Origin: JAIBJN01 sp963784175
GTDB taxonomy: Bacteria > Actinomycetota > Thermoleophilia > Gaiellales > Gaiellaceae
Length of the DNA stretch: 64,000 nt
NCBI GenBank assembly: GCA_963784175.1
Contig: CAWAQJ010000018.1
Coordinates: forward strand, 124,001 to 188,000
Reading direction: 5' to 3'
Each line of letters opens with the position of its first letter. The first letter of the stretch is position 1. The notes beneath the pieces were generated by a model. The model searched no databases. It was not told the DNA's origin and saw only the letters and a program-made list of their open reading frames with translations. Positions 43,423 to 52,247 of this stretch are shown here, one piece after another. The position numbers and the translations under genes are program-made.

Positions 43423-43587
43423 CGCCCTGACCCGCAATTCTCCCATCGAGCCGCGTCACATGCACGTTCAGCCTCGACGCACCGAATCCCCCGGCAGGGG
43501 AATGGCGCGAAACGCAGACGTCGCCCATTGTGCGGTGAACGGGCTAGGCAGACGCGGGGCGCCGCAGCCTACGTCTCGGCCCGAGAA

Positions 43588-43615
43588 AGAGGCGGCTCGC
43601 ACCACGGCCGCCTCT
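43588..43615. terminator. Stem-loop terminator between the ppsR operon and ppdK
   Basis: AGAGGCGGC (43588-43596) pairs perfectly with GCCGCCTCT (43607-43615). T-rich runs flank both sides (TACTATTTC after the plus-strand stem, TTTCTC on the minus). It lies 15 nt beyond the 43630 stop. Confidence 0.7.
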
Positions 43616-43629
43616 TACTATTTCTCCGT

Positions 43630-43779
43630 TCAGGCGTTGCGCCGCTCGGCGAACCAGGAAACGAGCCTGATGCCCATCCAGACAGGCGTCAGCAGCACGT
43701 AGAACACGAACAGCCCCGCCGCGAGCACGACGAACCAGAACGGCCAGTAGTACCAGGGGATCGACGGCTTCACGGTCAC
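43630..43779 (-). CDS. 49-residue membrane protein coupled to ppsR
   Basis: The GTG at 43779 overlaps the ppsR stop (GTGA). The product starts MTVKPSIPWYYWPFWF, has one or two close membrane helices, and ends WFAERRNA. The aromatic cluster WYYWPFWF marks the membrane entry. It is the last gene of the glyQ-glyS-ppsR operon and precedes the terminator. Function unknown. Confidence 0.6.
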   Translation of the reverse strand: MTVKPSIPWYYWPFWFVVLAAGLFVFYVLLTPVWMGIRLVSWFAERRNA

Positions 43780-44600
43780 GCAGGCGTATCCACGCGCAGG
43801 CGGCGCTCCTCGACGATACGAACGATCCTCCTTGCCGTTTCCTCGATCGCGAGATTCGACACCTCGATCACGGGGCACCCGAGACGCTTGTGGATCGATT
43901 CCGCATACTCGAGCTCGTCGTAGATCTCCGCCAGGTCGGCGTAGCGGCCCCCGCCGCCCATCCCGCGGACCCGCTCGCCGCGGATGGCCGCGAGCGCCTC
44001 TGCGTCGATCGTCAGCCCGACGACCTTCGCGGGGTCGAGCTTCCAGAGCGCGGCGGGCGGGTCGATGCCTTTCACGATCGGCACGTTGGCCGTCTTGTAC
44101 CCGAGGTAGGCGAGGTACATCGAGAGCGGCGTCTTCGAGCTGCGGGAGACCCCGACCAGGACGACGTCGGCTTCGTCGAGCTGGTGCGAGCCGGCGCCGT
44201 CGTCGTAGCGCACGGCGAACTCGATCGCGGAGATCCGCTTGAAGTAGCTCGAGTCGAGCACGCTGCGCGCCCCGGGCTGCCGGGTCGCCGGCGAGCCGGA
44301 CACGCGGGCGACGGCCTCGATCGGGTGCCCGAGCAGGTCGCAGTAGTGAAGCCGGTACCGCTTGCAGAGGGCGCGCATCGCTTCGCGGAGCTCGGGCTCG
44401 ACGAGGGTGAAGAGCACGACGGCCCGGCGGCCGCGGGCCCGTGCGGCGGCGAGATGCACGTCCTCGGGCGCCGCGATCCGCGGATGGCGGACGACCTCGA
44501 ACTCCTGCCCCGGGAACTGCGCCTCGACGGCCTCGACCACCCGGGCAGCCGTCTCACCGGTGGAGTCCGAGACGACGTGCAGCTCGACGGGCTCGTCCAT
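43776..44600 (-). CDS. ppsR: Pyruvate, phosphate dikinase regulatory protein (DUF299)
   Basis: The product has 274 residues. The P-loop-like GVSRSSKTPLSMYLAYLG is the family signature, with the N-terminal VVSDSTGETA also conserved. This bifunctional kinase/phosphatase acts on a Thr of PPDK next to the catalytic His, using ADP for inactivation and Pi for activation. Its target gene lies next downstream. The ATG is separated from the glyS stop by 1 nt. Confidence 0.95.
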   Translation of the reverse strand: MDEPVELHVVSDSTGETAARVVEAVEAQFPGQEFEVVRHPRIAAPEDVHLAAARARGRRAVVLFTLVEPELREAMRALCKRYRLHYCDLLGHPIEAVARVSGSPATRQPGARSVLDSSYFKRISAIEFAVRYDDGAGSHQLDEADVVLVGVSRSSKTPLSMYLAYLGYKTANVPIVKGIDPPAALWKLDPAKVVGLTIDAEALAAIRGERVRGMGGGGRYADLAEIYDELEYAESIHKRLGCPVIEVSNLAIEETARRIVRIVEERRLRVDTPA

Positions 44601-44601
44601 C

Positions 44602-46539
44602 TCAGTGCGGGATCTGCGAGAGGTCGCCGAGCGCGCCCACGGCGTCACGGACGTCCAGCAGGAGCCGCAGTCGGTTCGCACGCACCGAGGCGTCGTCGGC
44701 CATGACGAGCACGTCGTCGAAGAACCGGTCGATCGGGGGCCCCAGTTCGGCCGCGGCGGCGATCGCTCCGTCGAAGTCGCGTTCGGACATGGCGGCTTCG
44801 ATGCGTGGCGAAGCCTTGCCGAGCGCCTCGATGAGCGCGACCTCGGCGTCGTCGGTGGCGAGCGAGGCGTCGAGCGCGGCGGCGGCCCCATCGGCCTTTC
44901 CGGCAAGGCGGTTCGAGCGGTCGTAGGCCACGAACGCACGGTCGAACTCCTCCGAGGCTGCGCCCGCGGCCAGGGCGCGCGCGAGCTCTGCGACGGCGCC
45001 GAGGTCGGTCACCGCCCCGGCCCGCGCGGCGCGGACGAACTCGACCGGCACGTCGAGCACCCCCTCCAGGCGCTCCAACACGAAGTCGGCGACATCCGAC
45101 GGGTCGTCGGTGACCTCCGCCTGCTGCTCGACCAGCAATGCCAGGTCGCGCGTGACGAGCGCCCCGACGTCGATGCCGAGCCCGCCCTCGACGGCCAGGC
45201 GGCACAGCCCGATCGCAGCACGCCGGAGACCGTGCGGGTCGCGAGACCCCGTCGGCCGCTGGCCGAGGGCGAACGCGACGGTGAGGTTGTCGACCTTCTC
45301 GGCCGCCGCGAGCACGCGCCCCGGCTCGGTCTGGGGCAGTGGGCCGTCGGCGGAGTCGGGCAGGTACTGCTCGTCGATCGCGGCGCAGACCGCCTCGGGG
45401 AAGCCGGCTAGGCGTGCGTACTCGGCCCCGATGTGACCCTCGAGGTCCGGGAACTCGCGCACGAGCTCGGAGGCCTGGTCGGCCTTCGCCAGGCGCGCCG
45501 CTTCATGCGAGGCCTCCCCGCCACCCTGCTCGGCGACGAGCTGCACGAGCCGGCCGGTCTTGTCCTCGAAGTTCCCGGCTCCCGCGGCGAAGGTGATCGA
45601 CCCGAGCTCCTGCGACAGCGCCTCGATCCCCTTTGCGACGTCGCGCTCGAAGCTGAAGTGAGCGTCCTCCAGCCGTCCTTCCAGGACGCGCTCGTTTCCG
45701 GAGATGACCGTCGCCGGGTCCCCCCCGTTGGCGACGAAGGCGAACCGTGCGCCCTCCAGCGGGAAGTAGCGCTGGTGGGACTGCATCGCGGTCTGGACGA
45801 CGAGCGGTGGAAGCTCCAGAAAGCGCTCGTCGAACGTCCCCTCGAGCACCGTGACGCTCTCGACGAGGTAGAGGACCTCCTCCAGGACGCCCGCCGGGTC
45901 GCTCCAGTCACCGATCTCGTCGAGCCCCGCGACGATCTGTGCGCGCCGCTCGTCGGGGTCGGGCTCGACGCCGGCCTTGCGCAGAGCTTCCAGGTAGCTC
46001 TCCGCATCCTTCACCTTCACCCGGCCGTGGGTGAACCGGTGCCCGAAGGTCTCGCCGCCCGACGGGATGCCGGCAACGTCGGGCTCCACCGTCTGTTCGC
46101 CGAGCTTCGTGCAGAGCCAGCGGACGGGCCGCGAGAAGCGCAGACCGTCCTTCTCCCAGATCATCGACTTGGAGAACGACAGGCCACGGACGATCTCGGT
46201 CAGCAGCTCGGGAAGCGCCTCCTCCAGCGGCCTCCCGGGCACGACCAACCCGAGAAAGCCGTCGCGCACCTCGAGCTCCTCGGCCGAGATCCCGTGCTTG
46301 CGTGCGAACCCGGCGGCGGCCTTCTCTCGCAGATGCTCGGGCGGCCCCTGGACCCACTCGTCGGGGGTGCGCTCCGGCAGACCCTCGACGAGCAGCGCCA
46401 GCCTCCGCGGGCCGACGAGTACCCGTCCGCCGGTGCCGCCGAGCGTCGGCAGCCAGCGTTCGGTCAGCTGACGCCCGGCCTCCCTGCACGCCGAGGCCGG
46501 AAGCTCCTCGCAGCCGATCTCAAACAGCAGGTTCGGCAC
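44602..46539 (-). CDS. glyS: Glycine-tRNA ligase beta subunit
   Basis: The product has 645 residues. It begins MPNLLFEIGCEELPASACREAG, the beta-subunit signature, and shows GRLEDAHFSFERD and FDRAFVAYDRSNRL-type late blocks. It binds tRNA-Gly and completes the alpha2beta2 enzyme with GlyQ. The GTG at 46539 overlaps the glyQ stop by 20 nt. It is shorter than the ~690-residue form. Confidence 0.95.
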   Translation of the reverse strand: MPNLLFEIGCEELPASACREAGRQLTERWLPTLGGTGGRVLVGPRRLALLVEGLPERTPDEWVQGPPEHLREKAAAGFARKHGISAEELEVRDGFLGLVVPGRPLEEALPELLTEIVRGLSFSKSMIWEKDGLRFSRPVRWLCTKLGEQTVEPDVAGIPSGGETFGHRFTHGRVKVKDAESYLEALRKAGVEPDPDERRAQIVAGLDEIGDWSDPAGVLEEVLYLVESVTVLEGTFDERFLELPPLVVQTAMQSHQRYFPLEGARFAFVANGGDPATVISGNERVLEGRLEDAHFSFERDVAKGIEALSQELGSITFAAGAGNFEDKTGRLVQLVAEQGGGEASHEAARLAKADQASELVREFPDLEGHIGAEYARLAGFPEAVCAAIDEQYLPDSADGPLPQTEPGRVLAAAEKVDNLTVAFALGQRPTGSRDPHGLRRAAIGLCRLAVEGGLGIDVGALVTRDLALLVEQQAEVTDDPSDVADFVLERLEGVLDVPVEFVRAARAGAVTDLGAVAELARALAAGAASEEFDRAFVAYDRSNRLAGKADGAAAALDASLATDDAEVALIEALGKASPRIEAAMSERDFDGAIAAAAELGPPIDRFFDDVLVMADDASVRANRLRLLLDVRDAVGALGDLSQIPH

Positions 46540-47395
46540 TGAGCTCCACGTAGAGCTGGGCGACGCGGCGGGCAAGGTTGCGGACGCGCCCGATGTACGA
46601 CGCGCGCTCGGTCACCGAGATGGCGCCGCGGGCGTCGAGCAGGTTGAACGCATGGGAGCACTTGAGCACCTGGTCGTAGGCCGGCAGCGGCAGGCCGCGC
46701 TCGACCAGGTGTCGGCACTCCTGCTCGTGCTCCTCGAAGCGCCGCGTGAGAGTGTCCACCGGCGCCTCCTCGAAGTTGTAGACCGACCACTGGCGCTCGT
46801 TCTCGCGGTAGACGTCGCCCCAGGTGACGCCGGGCGCCCAGACGAGGTCGAACGCGCTGCGCTTGTCCTGGAGGAACATGGCCAGACGCTCGAGCCCGTA
46901 GGTGAGCTCCGCCGGGATGAGGTCGAGCTCGAGCCCGCCGAACTGCTGGAAGTACGTGAACTGCGTCACCTCCATCCCGTCGACCCAGACCTCCCAGCCG
47001 AGCCCCCACGCGCCGAGCGTCGGCCCTTCCCAGTCGTCCTCGACGAGCCGCACGTCGTGCTTCGTCAGGTCGATCCCGACCGCCTCGAGGGAGGCGAAGT
47101 ACAGCTCGAGGACGTTCTCGGGCGACGGCTTGAGGAGCACCTGGTACTGGAAGTAGTGCTGGAAGCGAAACGGGTTCTCGCCGTAGCGGCCGTCTGTCGG
47201 GCGGATGGACGGCTCGACGTAGGCGGCCCTCCACGGCGCGGGGCCGAGGGAGCGCAGGGCCGTCGCCGGGTTGAAGGTGCCGGCGCCGACCTCCGTGTGG
47301 TACGGCTGCATGAGGACGCAGTCCTGGTCGGCCCAGTAGCCCTCGAGCGCGCGGATCATGTCCTGGTAGGTCGGCGCTGCCATCGACGCGGACAT
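46520..47395 (-). CDS. glyQ: Glycine-tRNA ligase alpha subunit
   Basis: The product has 291 residues. It carries TYQDMIRALEGYWADQDCVLMQPYHTEVGAGTF and EPSIRPTDGRYGENPFRFQHYFQYQV (each cut by me; key residues QPY, GAGT, PTDGRYG). It forms glycyl-adenylate in the alpha2beta2 enzyme. ATG 47395 and ATG 47383 are both possible starts. Well-known actinobacteria use the single-chain enzyme, so the two-subunit type is notable. Confidence 0.95.
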   Translation of the reverse strand: MSASMAAPTYQDMIRALEGYWADQDCVLMQPYHTEVGAGTFNPATALRSLGPAPWRAAYVEPSIRPTDGRYGENPFRFQHYFQYQVLLKPSPENVLELYFASLEAVGIDLTKHDVRLVEDDWEGPTLGAWGLGWEVWVDGMEVTQFTYFQQFGGLELDLIPAELTYGLERLAMFLQDKRSAFDLVWAPGVTWGDVYRENERQWSVYNFEEAPVDTLTRRFEEHEQECRHLVERGLPLPAYDQVLKCSHAFNLLDARGAISVTERASYIGRVRNLARRVAQLYVELSAEPAV

Positions 47396-47396
47396 G

Positions 47397-47813
47397 CTAC
47401 GGGAGCCGCTCCATCACCTTCGCGTCCGGCGGGCCGAACCCGAATTGCTCGTAGAGGCCGTGCGCGTCGGTCGTATGGAGGAGCCACTTCACGCCCGTGA
47501 AGCCACTGTTCTCGACCATCTCGCGAACGAGCTCCACACCCAGCCCGCGCCCACGGAGCTCCGGGAGCACGTAGACGTCGGCGAGATAGGCGATCGAGAC
47601 CCCGTCGGTGAACGCCCGGCAGAACCCGACCTGACGTCCGTCCTGGTAGAGGCCGACGACTCGTTGTGCCTCGCCGACGAGCCGCTCGACGGTCTCGCGA
47701 GAGCGGCCGAGCGCCCAGTACGCCTCGGTCGAAAGGAAACGGTGCACCTCGTCGAGGTCGACGCGCGCCGGGTCATCGTCCAGCTCGAACCCGTCGGGAA
47801 GCGCTCGGATCAT
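47397..47813 (-). CDS. GNAT-family N-acetyltransferase
   Basis: The product has 138 residues. The acetyl-CoA loop is LPELRGRGLGVELV, preceded by IAYLADVYVLPE; the C-terminal block HTTDAHGLYEQFGF is typical of the RimI/ElaA-like branch. The substrate is unknown. The ATG at 47813 follows AAGG. The 160 nt upstream to the recO stop hold no convincing gene. Confidence 0.85.
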   Translation of the reverse strand: MIRALPDGFELDDDPARVDLDEVHRFLSTEAYWALGRSRETVERLVGEAQRVVGLYQDGRQVGFCRAFTDGVSIAYLADVYVLPELRGRGLGVELVREMVENSGFTGVKWLLHTTDAHGLYEQFGFGPPDAKVMERLP

Positions 47814-47974
47814 CGCCGAACCTTGCCACGGGACGGAGCCCACAGGCGGGGGAAACATCGGCACAAACTCGGCGCACTCTCGGCACCATGCGCGCGCCCG
47901 AGCCCGTTACGCTCATAGCGGGTGGAGGCACGGGGTGGCCCCGGCGCGCGCGCGTGTATCGGTGCCGGTGCGGC

Positions 47975-48718
47975 CTAGGCGGAAAGCGTCCGCAATCGGA
48001 AGCCGCCGTGCTCCTCGTAGGAGGACTCGATCACGCGAAGACACTGCCGGCCCGCGTCTGCTTCGAGCCCCGCCTCACGGGCCTCGGCGAGCGGCCGCTC
48101 GAGGAGCGACCGGATGCCGAGAAAGCCCTCTTCGGTCAGCGGCAGCGAGGCACTGGAGCAGTCCTGACACACCGCGCCTCCGGCACGAGCCGAGAAGCCG
48201 ACCAGCGGCTTGACCTCACCGCATGCCGCACAGCTCGTCAGGTGCGGCAGGTAGCCCGAGAGCCACAGGAGCTTCAGCTGGAAGGAGAGGACGAGCGGCT
48301 CCAGGGCAGGCTGCGCCGGGAGCTCGGCCTCGACGTCGTCGAGGAGATCGAGGAAGCGCGTGAGCGCGTGGAACGCCGGCGGCTGTGCCTCCTGCTCGAC
48401 GAAGAGGCGGAGGACGGCTTCGAGCCCGATGTGCCCGACGGCGAGCCGGTAGGCATCGGTGCGCGAGCGGTCATGGGAGCGCACGAGCTGCGCGCCGCGG
48501 ACGGTGTGCAGGTCGCCCCGGCCCTCGTGCAGCAGCAGCTCGACGTGCGAGAGCGGCTCGAGGCGGCCGCCGAAGCGCGACTGCGTCTTGCGGACGCCCT
48601 TGGCGATCGCGCCGGCCCGCCCTTTCGCGAGCGTATAGAGGTGCAGCACGCTGTCCGCCTCGGAGAAGCGGATAGAGCGAAGCACGACTGCCTCGGTCGT
48701 GAACGTGCGCGACGACAC
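47975..48718 (-). CDS. recO: DNA repair protein RecO
   Basis: The product has 247 residues. The N-terminal OB-fold reads FTTEAVVLRSIRFSEADSVLHLYT, and the zinc site is CAACG...CQDC. RecO loads RecA onto SSB-coated DNA with RecF/RecR. A TAGACT -10 box is 6 nt before the GTG start, so the message is probably leaderless. Confidence 0.93.
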   Translation of the reverse strand: MSSRTFTTEAVVLRSIRFSEADSVLHLYTLAKGRAGAIAKGVRKTQSRFGGRLEPLSHVELLLHEGRGDLHTVRGAQLVRSHDRSRTDAYRLAVGHIGLEAVLRLFVEQEAQPPAFHALTRFLDLLDDVEAELPAQPALEPLVLSFQLKLLWLSGYLPHLTSCAACGEVKPLVGFSARAGGAVCQDCSSASLPLTEEGFLGIRSLLERPLAEAREAGLEADAGRQCLRVIESSYEEHGGFRLRTLSA

Positions 48719-48724
48719 TGAGCC

Positions 48725-48730
48725 AGTCTA
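48725..48730 (-). promoter_or_regulatory. -10 box of recO
   Basis: TAGACT on the minus strand lies 6 nt before the recO GTG. Confidence 0.5.
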
Positions 48731-48784
48731 GTTGCGCCTTCGGGCGAATCCTTTGACGCGCCCGCTACGTTTTCCCTGGTACTG

Positions 48785-49033
48785 ATGCGAATCCAGATCT
48801 ACACGACCGCCTGGTGCGGTTTCTGCGAGCGGGCCAAGGCGCTGCTCGACGAGCGGGGCATCCCGTACGAGGAGATACGCGTCGACAACGATCCGGCCTT
48901 CAGGGCCAAGCTCCTCGACCTCACCGGGCGCTGGACCGTGCCGCAAGTCGTCATCGACGGCAAGCCTGTAGGCGGATACGTCGAGCTTCGTGAGCTCGAC
49001 CGGCGCGGCTTCCTGGACGAGCTCGCGGCCTAG
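48785..49033 (+). CDS. Glutaredoxin-like thiol oxidoreductase
   Basis: The product has 82 residues. The active site is CGFC, and TVPQVVIDGKPVGGY is the cis-Pro and glutathione/mycothiol-binding region. The actinobacterial setting suggests mycothiol- or thioredoxin-type partners (mycoredoxin-like). Its stop meets the esterase stop with a 4-nt overlap on the opposite strand. Confidence 0.9.
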   Translation: MRIQIYTTAWCGFCERAKALLDERGIPYEEIRVDNDPAFRAKLLDLTGRWTVPQVVIDGKPVGGYVELRELDRRGFLDELAA

Positions 49034-50061
49034 TCGCCCGGAGACAGGCGCTCGGCCAGGTACCTGAGCGACAGCGGGTACCGGTATTCGATCCCCATGT
49101 GGCCCGCGTCGAAGAGCTCGAAGTGGACGTCGGTCACGCCCACGTCCGCGAGTGCGCGACGGAAGGCCTCGGCGCCGAGATCCAGGTACCACTCGTCCTT
49201 GGTGCCGGCGTCGATGTACACGGCCCGAAGCGACCGCAGCGCGTCCGCGTGAAGCGGCGCCATCCGCACCGGATCCTTGGCCAGCCAGCGCTCCCAGACG
49301 TCGGGGACGAGCTCCCCCGTGTCGACGTCGAACGGCAGGTGAACGGTTCCGTCGGCGTCCGTCGAGTAGCACGCAGCCATGCACCAGCCGTTCAGGAGGA
49401 CGCTGTCGCTCGCTTTCGCCAGCGCTGGCCTGCTGCGGAAGTCCTTCCAGAAGCGGTCGAACGATCCGTCGTACTCCTCCCGCAACGCCCGGGCGCACTC
49501 GCGGAACTCGGGCAGGTAGCACGTCTCGAACAGCGCGTCGCCCGCGTGAGTCGCCAGCCCACCGAACAGATCGGGTCGGAGCATCGGCGTCACCATCGCC
49601 CCGTATCCGCCGCTCGACTTGCCTGCGATGCCTCGGCCCTCCGCCGCCGGCACCGTTCGGTAGCGCCCATCGACCCACGGGACGACCTCGTCGCAGAGGT
49701 ACGTGTGGTACTTCCCGGTGCCCGGGGAGTCGAGGAACTGGCTGCCGCCGAGCGACGTCCAGCAGTCGACCCAGACGAGGATGCACGGGGGCGCGTCTCC
49801 TGCGGCGAAGAGATCGTCGGCGAGCTCCGGGAAGTTGCGGCGGAACGCTGCGCGGTTTCGCCACATGTCGAGCTGGCCGGTGAGGCCCTGGATCATGTAG
49901 ATCGAGGCGTAGCGGCGCTCCGGCTCGGCGTCGTAGCCGGGAGGCAGGTAGACCCAGAGCGGGCGAACGTGCGGGTCGCCGAGCGGGTTCCCCTTCAGCG
50001 CCTCGCTCTCGAAGGCGGTCTCCTCGAAGCGGCCCGCGGGCTCGAACGACCAGGGCTCCAC
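49030..50061 (-). CDS. Esterase D-like alpha/beta hydrolase
   Basis: The product has 343 residues. The elbow reads GIAGKSSGGYGA (Ser nucleophile), followed by a late DAGTKDE and FDAGHMGIEYR that supply Asp and His. It resembles the Esterase_phd/PF00756 group. The GTG at 50061 lies 7 nt after TAGCAT. It begins 10 nt from the fpg stop on the same strand. Confidence 0.85.
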   Translation of the reverse strand: MEPWSFEPAGRFEETAFESEALKGNPLGDPHVRPLWVYLPPGYDAEPERRYASIYMIQGLTGQLDMWRNRAAFRRNFPELADDLFAAGDAPPCILVWVDCWTSLGGSQFLDSPGTGKYHTYLCDEVVPWVDGRYRTVPAAEGRGIAGKSSGGYGAMVTPMLRPDLFGGLATHAGDALFETCYLPEFRECARALREEYDGSFDRFWKDFRSRPALAKASDSVLLNGWCMAACYSTDADGTVHLPFDVDTGELVPDVWERWLAKDPVRMAPLHADALRSLRAVYIDAGTKDEWYLDLGAEAFRRALADVGVTDVHFELFDAGHMGIEYRYPLSLRYLAERLSPGD

Positions 50062-50068
50062 GCCGCGG

Positions 50069-50074
50069 ATGCTA
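50069..50074 (-). promoter_or_regulatory. -10 box of the esterase inside the fpg stop
   Basis: TAGCAT (50074-50069) lies 7 nt before the esterase GTG, and its TAG is the fpg stop codon. Confidence 0.4.
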
Positions 50075-50914
50075 GACGCTCTGGACGAGCGACTGGCAGG
50101 CCGGGCAGTACCAGGTGCCGCGCCCACCTGCACGCGTCTTGGCGATCGGCGTGCCGCAGCGCTCGCACGGCTCGCCCTCGCGGCCGTAGACCCTGAACTC
50201 GTTCTGCATCTGCCCCCGGCTGCCGTCCGAGCGCCGGTAGTCGCGCAGGGTCGCGCCCTGACGCCGGATCCCCAGGCGAAGCGCCTTGCGGACGCCGTCG
50301 CGAACCGCCGCGACATCGGTCTCGCTCAGGTGCCCGGCCGGCGTGAGCGGATGGATCCGCGCGTACCAGAGCGCTTCGTCGGCGTAGATGTTGCCCACGC
50401 CTGCGACGGCGCGCTGGTCGAGCAGCGCGGCCTTGACGGGGGCGCGCCGCCCGGCGAGCGCTGCACCCAGGCTCTTCGCAGTGAACCCTCGCTCGAGCGG
50501 TTCCCGACCCAGCCTCCTCGACGCGAAGTAGGCGTCGAGGTCGCCCGGCTCGAGGAGATCCCAGGTCCCGAACCTGCGGACGTCGCGATAGATGACGTCC
50601 GATCCGTCGTCTAATCTGACAACTGCCCGCACGTGAGGATCGTCCCGGTACCCGTCCGGCGCCGGGTGCAGGACGTTCCCCGTCATCCGCAAATGAACGA
50701 GGAGGTGCCGCCCGCTCTCGAACGCGACAATCAAATACTTGCCACGCCTGCGCACGTCTGCGACTCGCTCGCCCTCGAGCTCGGCTGCGACGACCTCTGG
50801 CGGCTCGGGCCTGGTCAGCCTCGCATCGAGGACGGCGACGCGGTCGAACCTCCGCCCCTGTAGCCCAGGCGCGAGTGACGCGCGAATCGTCTCGACCTCG
50901 GGAAGCTCGGGCAT
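50072..50914 (-). CDS. mutM: Formamidopyrimidine-DNA glycosylase
   Basis: The product has 280 residues. The catalytic Pro2-Glu3 start is MPELPEVETIR, the helix-two-turn-helix region contains VGNIYADEALW, and the zinc finger is CERCG...CPACQ. It removes 8-oxoguanine and other oxidised purines. The ATG lies 15 nt after the deoA stop. It fits the antioxidant load of the region. Confidence 0.96.
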   Translation of the reverse strand: MPELPEVETIRASLAPGLQGRRFDRVAVLDARLTRPEPPEVVAAELEGERVADVRRRGKYLIVAFESGRHLLVHLRMTGNVLHPAPDGYRDDPHVRAVVRLDDGSDVIYRDVRRFGTWDLLEPGDLDAYFASRRLGREPLERGFTAKSLGAALAGRRAPVKAALLDQRAVAGVGNIYADEALWYARIHPLTPAGHLSETDVAAVRDGVRKALRLGIRRQGATLRDYRRSDGSRGQMQNEFRVYGREGEPCERCGTPIAKTRAGGRGTWYCPACQSLVQSV

Positions 50915-50929
50915 CCGCGCGGTCGCTGC

Positions 50930-52225
50930 CTAGGCGAGGACCTCGAGCACGATCGGCCGCCGTTCGGGCTCAACGTCCACGATCGAATAGGCGGCCGTGA
51001 CCTCGTCCACCGCTCGAGCGGCCGATTCCTCGTCACTCGCATGGACCTCGGCAATGGGCGAGCCCGACTCGACAGGGTCGCCCCGCTTGGCCAGGCAGAC
51101 GACGCCGACCGCGTGGTCGATGGCGTCTTCCTTGCGCACCCGTCCCGCCCCCAGGTGAAGCGCGGCCAGGCCGACGGCGGTGGTTGCGATCGCGCCCACG
51201 TACCCGGATGCCGGCGCCGGCACCGGGCGGACGACGGCTGCGCTCGGAAGAGCCTCGCGGCGCGGGTCGCCGTCCTGGGCACGGACCCAGCGCTGGTACA
51301 CGTCGCGTGCGGCGCCGTCGGCAAGCGCCTCCTCGGCCCGTCGTCGTCCCTCGGCGACGTCGATGCCGAGGTCCGAGAGCGCCAGCAGGTGCGCCGAGGC
51401 GCCGACAACGAGCTCGACGAGATCGGGAGGCCCCTCCCCGTCGAGCGTGTCGAGGACCTCGGCGATCTCGAGCGCGTTGCCGACCGAGCGCCCGAGCGGC
51501 TGGTCCATGTCGGTGAGCTCGCACACGACCTCCCGGCCGGCCCTCCGGCCGAGCTCGACCATGGCCTCGGCCAGCTCGCGGGCGTCGTCGAGCGTCTTCA
51601 TGAAGGCGCCGTCCCCGACCTTGACGTCGAGGACGATTGCGTCTGCGCCCCCGGCGATCTTCTTGGACATGATCGACGAGGCGATGAGCGGGATGATGTC
51701 CACCGTCGCGGTCACGTCACGGAGGGCGTACAGCTTCTTGTCCGCCGGCACGAGGTCGGCGGTCTGGCCCACGATCGCCATACCCACCTCGCTGACCTGG
51801 CGGATGAACTCGTCGCCGCCGAGCTCGATGCGGAAGCCGGGGATCGCCTCGAGCTTGTCGAGCGTGCCGCCCGTGTGGCCGAGCCCGCGGCCGCTCATCT
51901 TGGCGAAGGGCACGCCGCAGGCTGCGACGACGGGCCCGAGCGCGATCGAGGTCTTGTCGCCCACGCCGCCGGTCGAGTGCTTGTCGACGACCTTCCGGCC
52001 GAGGGCCGACAGGTCGATGGTCTCTCCGCTGCGCACCATCGCGTCGGTGAGCGCGTGCGTCTCTGCGGGTGTCAGGCCCCGGAAGTACGCGGCCATGCAG
52101 AACGCGGCCATCTGGTAGTCCGGCACGTCGTCGCGCGCGTAGGCGAGGACGAGCTCGCCGATCTCCTCGGCGGTGAGCTCCGCGCCGTCGCGCTTGCGCT
52201 GGATCAGCTCGGCGGGAGGGATCAC
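50930..52225 (-). CDS. deoA: Thymidine / pyrimidine-nucleoside phosphorylase
   Basis: The product has 431 residues. The family signature is SGRGLGHTGGTLDKLEAIPG, and the phosphate-binding KHSTGGVGD precedes it. It splits thymidine, uridine or deoxyuridine with phosphate. The GTG at 52225 gives the expected start IPPAELIQRKRDG. It lies 22 nt after deoB on the same strand, forming a nucleoside salvage pair. Confidence 0.95.
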   Translation of the reverse strand: MIPPAELIQRKRDGAELTAEEIGELVLAYARDDVPDYQMAAFCMAAYFRGLTPAETHALTDAMVRSGETIDLSALGRKVVDKHSTGGVGDKTSIALGPVVAACGVPFAKMSGRGLGHTGGTLDKLEAIPGFRIELGGDEFIRQVSEVGMAIVGQTADLVPADKKLYALRDVTATVDIIPLIASSIMSKKIAGGADAIVLDVKVGDGAFMKTLDDARELAEAMVELGRRAGREVVCELTDMDQPLGRSVGNALEIAEVLDTLDGEGPPDLVELVVGASAHLLALSDLGIDVAEGRRRAEEALADGAARDVYQRWVRAQDGDPRREALPSAAVVRPVPAPASGYVGAIATTAVGLAALHLGAGRVRKEDAIDHAVGVVCLAKRGDPVESGSPIAEVHASDEESAARAVDEVTAAYSIVDVEPERRPIVLEVLA

Positions 52226-52247
52226 GCTGCGCGTCGTGTGGCGACGA

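Noticed and set aside
41344..43923. 859-codon plus-strand frame opposite ppdK
   Set aside because: It is the antisense of pyruvate phosphate dikinase, with low-complexity Leu/Arg/Asp/Val composition and no motif.
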